From Candidatus Cloacimonadota bacterium (GTDB taxonomy: Bacteria; Cloacimonadota; Cloacimonadia; Cloacimonadales; TCS61): a stretch of 5,662 bases of DNA. The position numbers and the translations under genes are program-made. Below, in pieces: positions 4,949 to 5,662 of this stretch. Location of the stretch: the NCBI GenBank assembly GCA_014382915.1, contig JACNIV010000079.1, positions 1 through 5,662 on the forward strand, given 5' to 3'. Every line of letters starts with the position of its first letter. The first letter of the stretch is position 1. Under the pieces are notes generated by a model. The model saw nothing but the letters and a program-made list of their open reading frames with translations. It searched no databases and was not told the origin of the DNA.

Positions 4949-5662
4949 ATGTATAAAATTGAATCCAAAGTAAACACAAACAGCCAGTCTTTCAAAGAAA
5001 ACACAAAATCGATGGAAGAAGCTGTGAAGCAGTTGAAGGATCGCCTTTCTTTAATTAAAAAAGGTGGTCCTGATTATATGCACGATAAGCATAACAAACG
5101 TGGAAAACTTTTTGTAAGGGATCGATTGCGATTACTTTTAGACCCGGATACACCATTCCTGGAATTAAGTCCTCTTGCTGCCTGGGATATGTATGAAAAT
5201 CAACATCCATCAGCAGCTATAATTACTGGAATTGGAGTTGTGAAAAACCATGAAGTTATGGTCATCGCCCACGATGCAACAGTTAAGGGAGGAACTTATA
5301 TTCCCGAAACTATTAAAAAACATCTTCGGGCTCAGGAAATTGCCTTAGAAAATAAACTTCCCTGCATTTATCTTGTAGATTCCGGTGGAATTTTTTTGCC
5401 TTTACAGGTTGGAACTTTTCCGGATAAAGAACATTTTGGCAGGATTTTCTATAATCAAGCCCGGATGTCTGCAGAAAATATCCCTCAAATTTCTGTTGTA
5501 GTCGGATTCTGCACTGCTGGTGGAGCATACCAACCAGCTATGAGTGATGAAGTTATTATTGCAAAGGGTGCCACAATTTATATTGGAGGACCACCTTTAG
5601 TTAAAGCAGCAACAGGAGAAGTTGTAACCGAAGAGGAACTCGGTGGAGCTGATGTTCATTGC
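4949..5662 (+). CDS. mccB: Acyl-CoA carboxylase carboxyltransferase subunit, methylcrotonyl-CoA carboxylase beta type, 3' partial
   Basis: The first 238 residues of a family that is usually about 515-540 long are present; the frame is open to the window end. The subunit transfers carboxyl from biotin to an acyl-CoA, here most likely 3-methylcrotonyl-CoA to 3-methylglutaconyl-CoA. Landmarks include [16 protein letters not shown] (51-66), [13 protein letters not shown] (70-82), [20 protein letters not shown] (108-127), YLVDSGG (141-147), [14 protein letters not shown] (162-175), [14 protein letters not shown] (188-201) and [12 protein letters not shown] (213-224). DSGG and TAGGAY form the oxyanion-binding loops. 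The ATVKGGTY and HFGRIFYNQ motifs separate it from propionyl-CoA carboxylase beta; geranyl-CoA carboxylase remains an alternative. A biotin carboxylase partner would be expected nearby but is not in view. ATG 4949 has a modest AGGAT (4940-4944). It sits 43 nt after DUF35, tying HMG-CoA formation to the leucine/isovalerate branch. Confidence 0.88.
   Translation, partial: MYKIESKVNTNSQSFKENTKSMEEAVKQLKDRLSLIKKGGPDYMHDKHNKRGKLFVRDRLRLLLDPDTPFLELSPLAAWDMYENQHPSAAIITGIGVVKNHEVMVIAHDATVKGGTYIPETIKKHLRAQEIALENKLPCIYLVDSGGIFLPLQVGTFPDKEHFGRIFYNQARMSAENIPQISVVVGFCTAGGAYQPAMSDEVIIAKGATIYIGGPPLVKAATGEVVTEEELGGADVHC

Noticed and set aside
4949..5662. Propionyl-CoA carboxylase beta, suggested by the nearby B12 mutase
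   Set aside because: The [20 protein letters not shown] and HFGRIFYNQ motifs are of the methylcrotonyl-CoA carboxylase type, not the PCC/ACC type.

Overview
The window comes from a low-GC genome (protein-coding stretches about 40-47% G+C in hand counts). It has strong Shine-Dalgarno sequences, short intergenic gaps, and every real gene on the + strand. Gene content points to acyl-CoA metabolism in an anaerobic or fermentative bacterium. The good Shine-Dalgarno sites argue against typical Bacteroidota. A candidate phylum such as Cloacimonadota or a relative would fit, but that placement is an inference with low confidence. The HMG-CoA synthase, thiolase and DUF35 proteins are of the archaeal type, yet they sit beside bacterial-style genes.

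Layout. Positions 1-78 hold the last 25 residues of a cobalamin-binding subunit or domain of the methylmalonyl-CoA mutase family. A metallo-beta-lactamase-fold hydrolase (100-954) and an FMN nitroreductase-family protein (970-1542) follow with gaps of 21 and 15 nt. After a 179-nt repeat-filled gap come archaeal-type HMG-CoA synthase (1722-2768) and a thiolase of the archaeal/SCP-x type (2780-3928). A 587-nt interval then carries a GxxExxY-family PD-(D/E)XK nuclease-like gene broken by a one-base frameshift (4003-4414), bracketed by repeats. The zinc-ribbon/OB-fold DUF35 protein follows (4516-4905), then a small perfect hairpin, and then the first 238 residues of a methylcrotonyl-CoA carboxylase beta-type carboxyltransferase (4949 to the window end).

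How the genes work together. Thiolase, HMG-CoA synthase and DUF35 are the three parts of a known archaeal complex that turns acetyl-CoA into HMG-CoA while channelling acetoacetyl-CoA. HMG-CoA is one hydration step from 3-methylglutaconyl-CoA, the product of methylcrotonyl-CoA carboxylase. The cluster therefore links acetyl-CoA, HMG-CoA and the leucine/isovalerate branch, with a B12 mutase nearby for methylmalonyl-CoA or a related acyl-CoA. The direction of flux, and whether HMG-CoA feeds isoprenoids or belongs to leucine/isovalerate catabolism, cannot be read from this window.

The most unusual part is a pair of related intergenic elements, A (about 1544-1711) and B (about 3935-4505). Each fills the space between a stop codon and the next Shine-Dalgarno. 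Each has a purine-rich left side with A-tracts about 10 bp apart and a T-rich right side built of 10-bp units, and the right ends match at 39 of 41 bases. The outer ends form imperfect inverted repeats. B carries the GxxExxY gene and A carries no recognisable gene. This looks like a small mobile or repeat-borne cassette with an empty relative in the same gene cluster.
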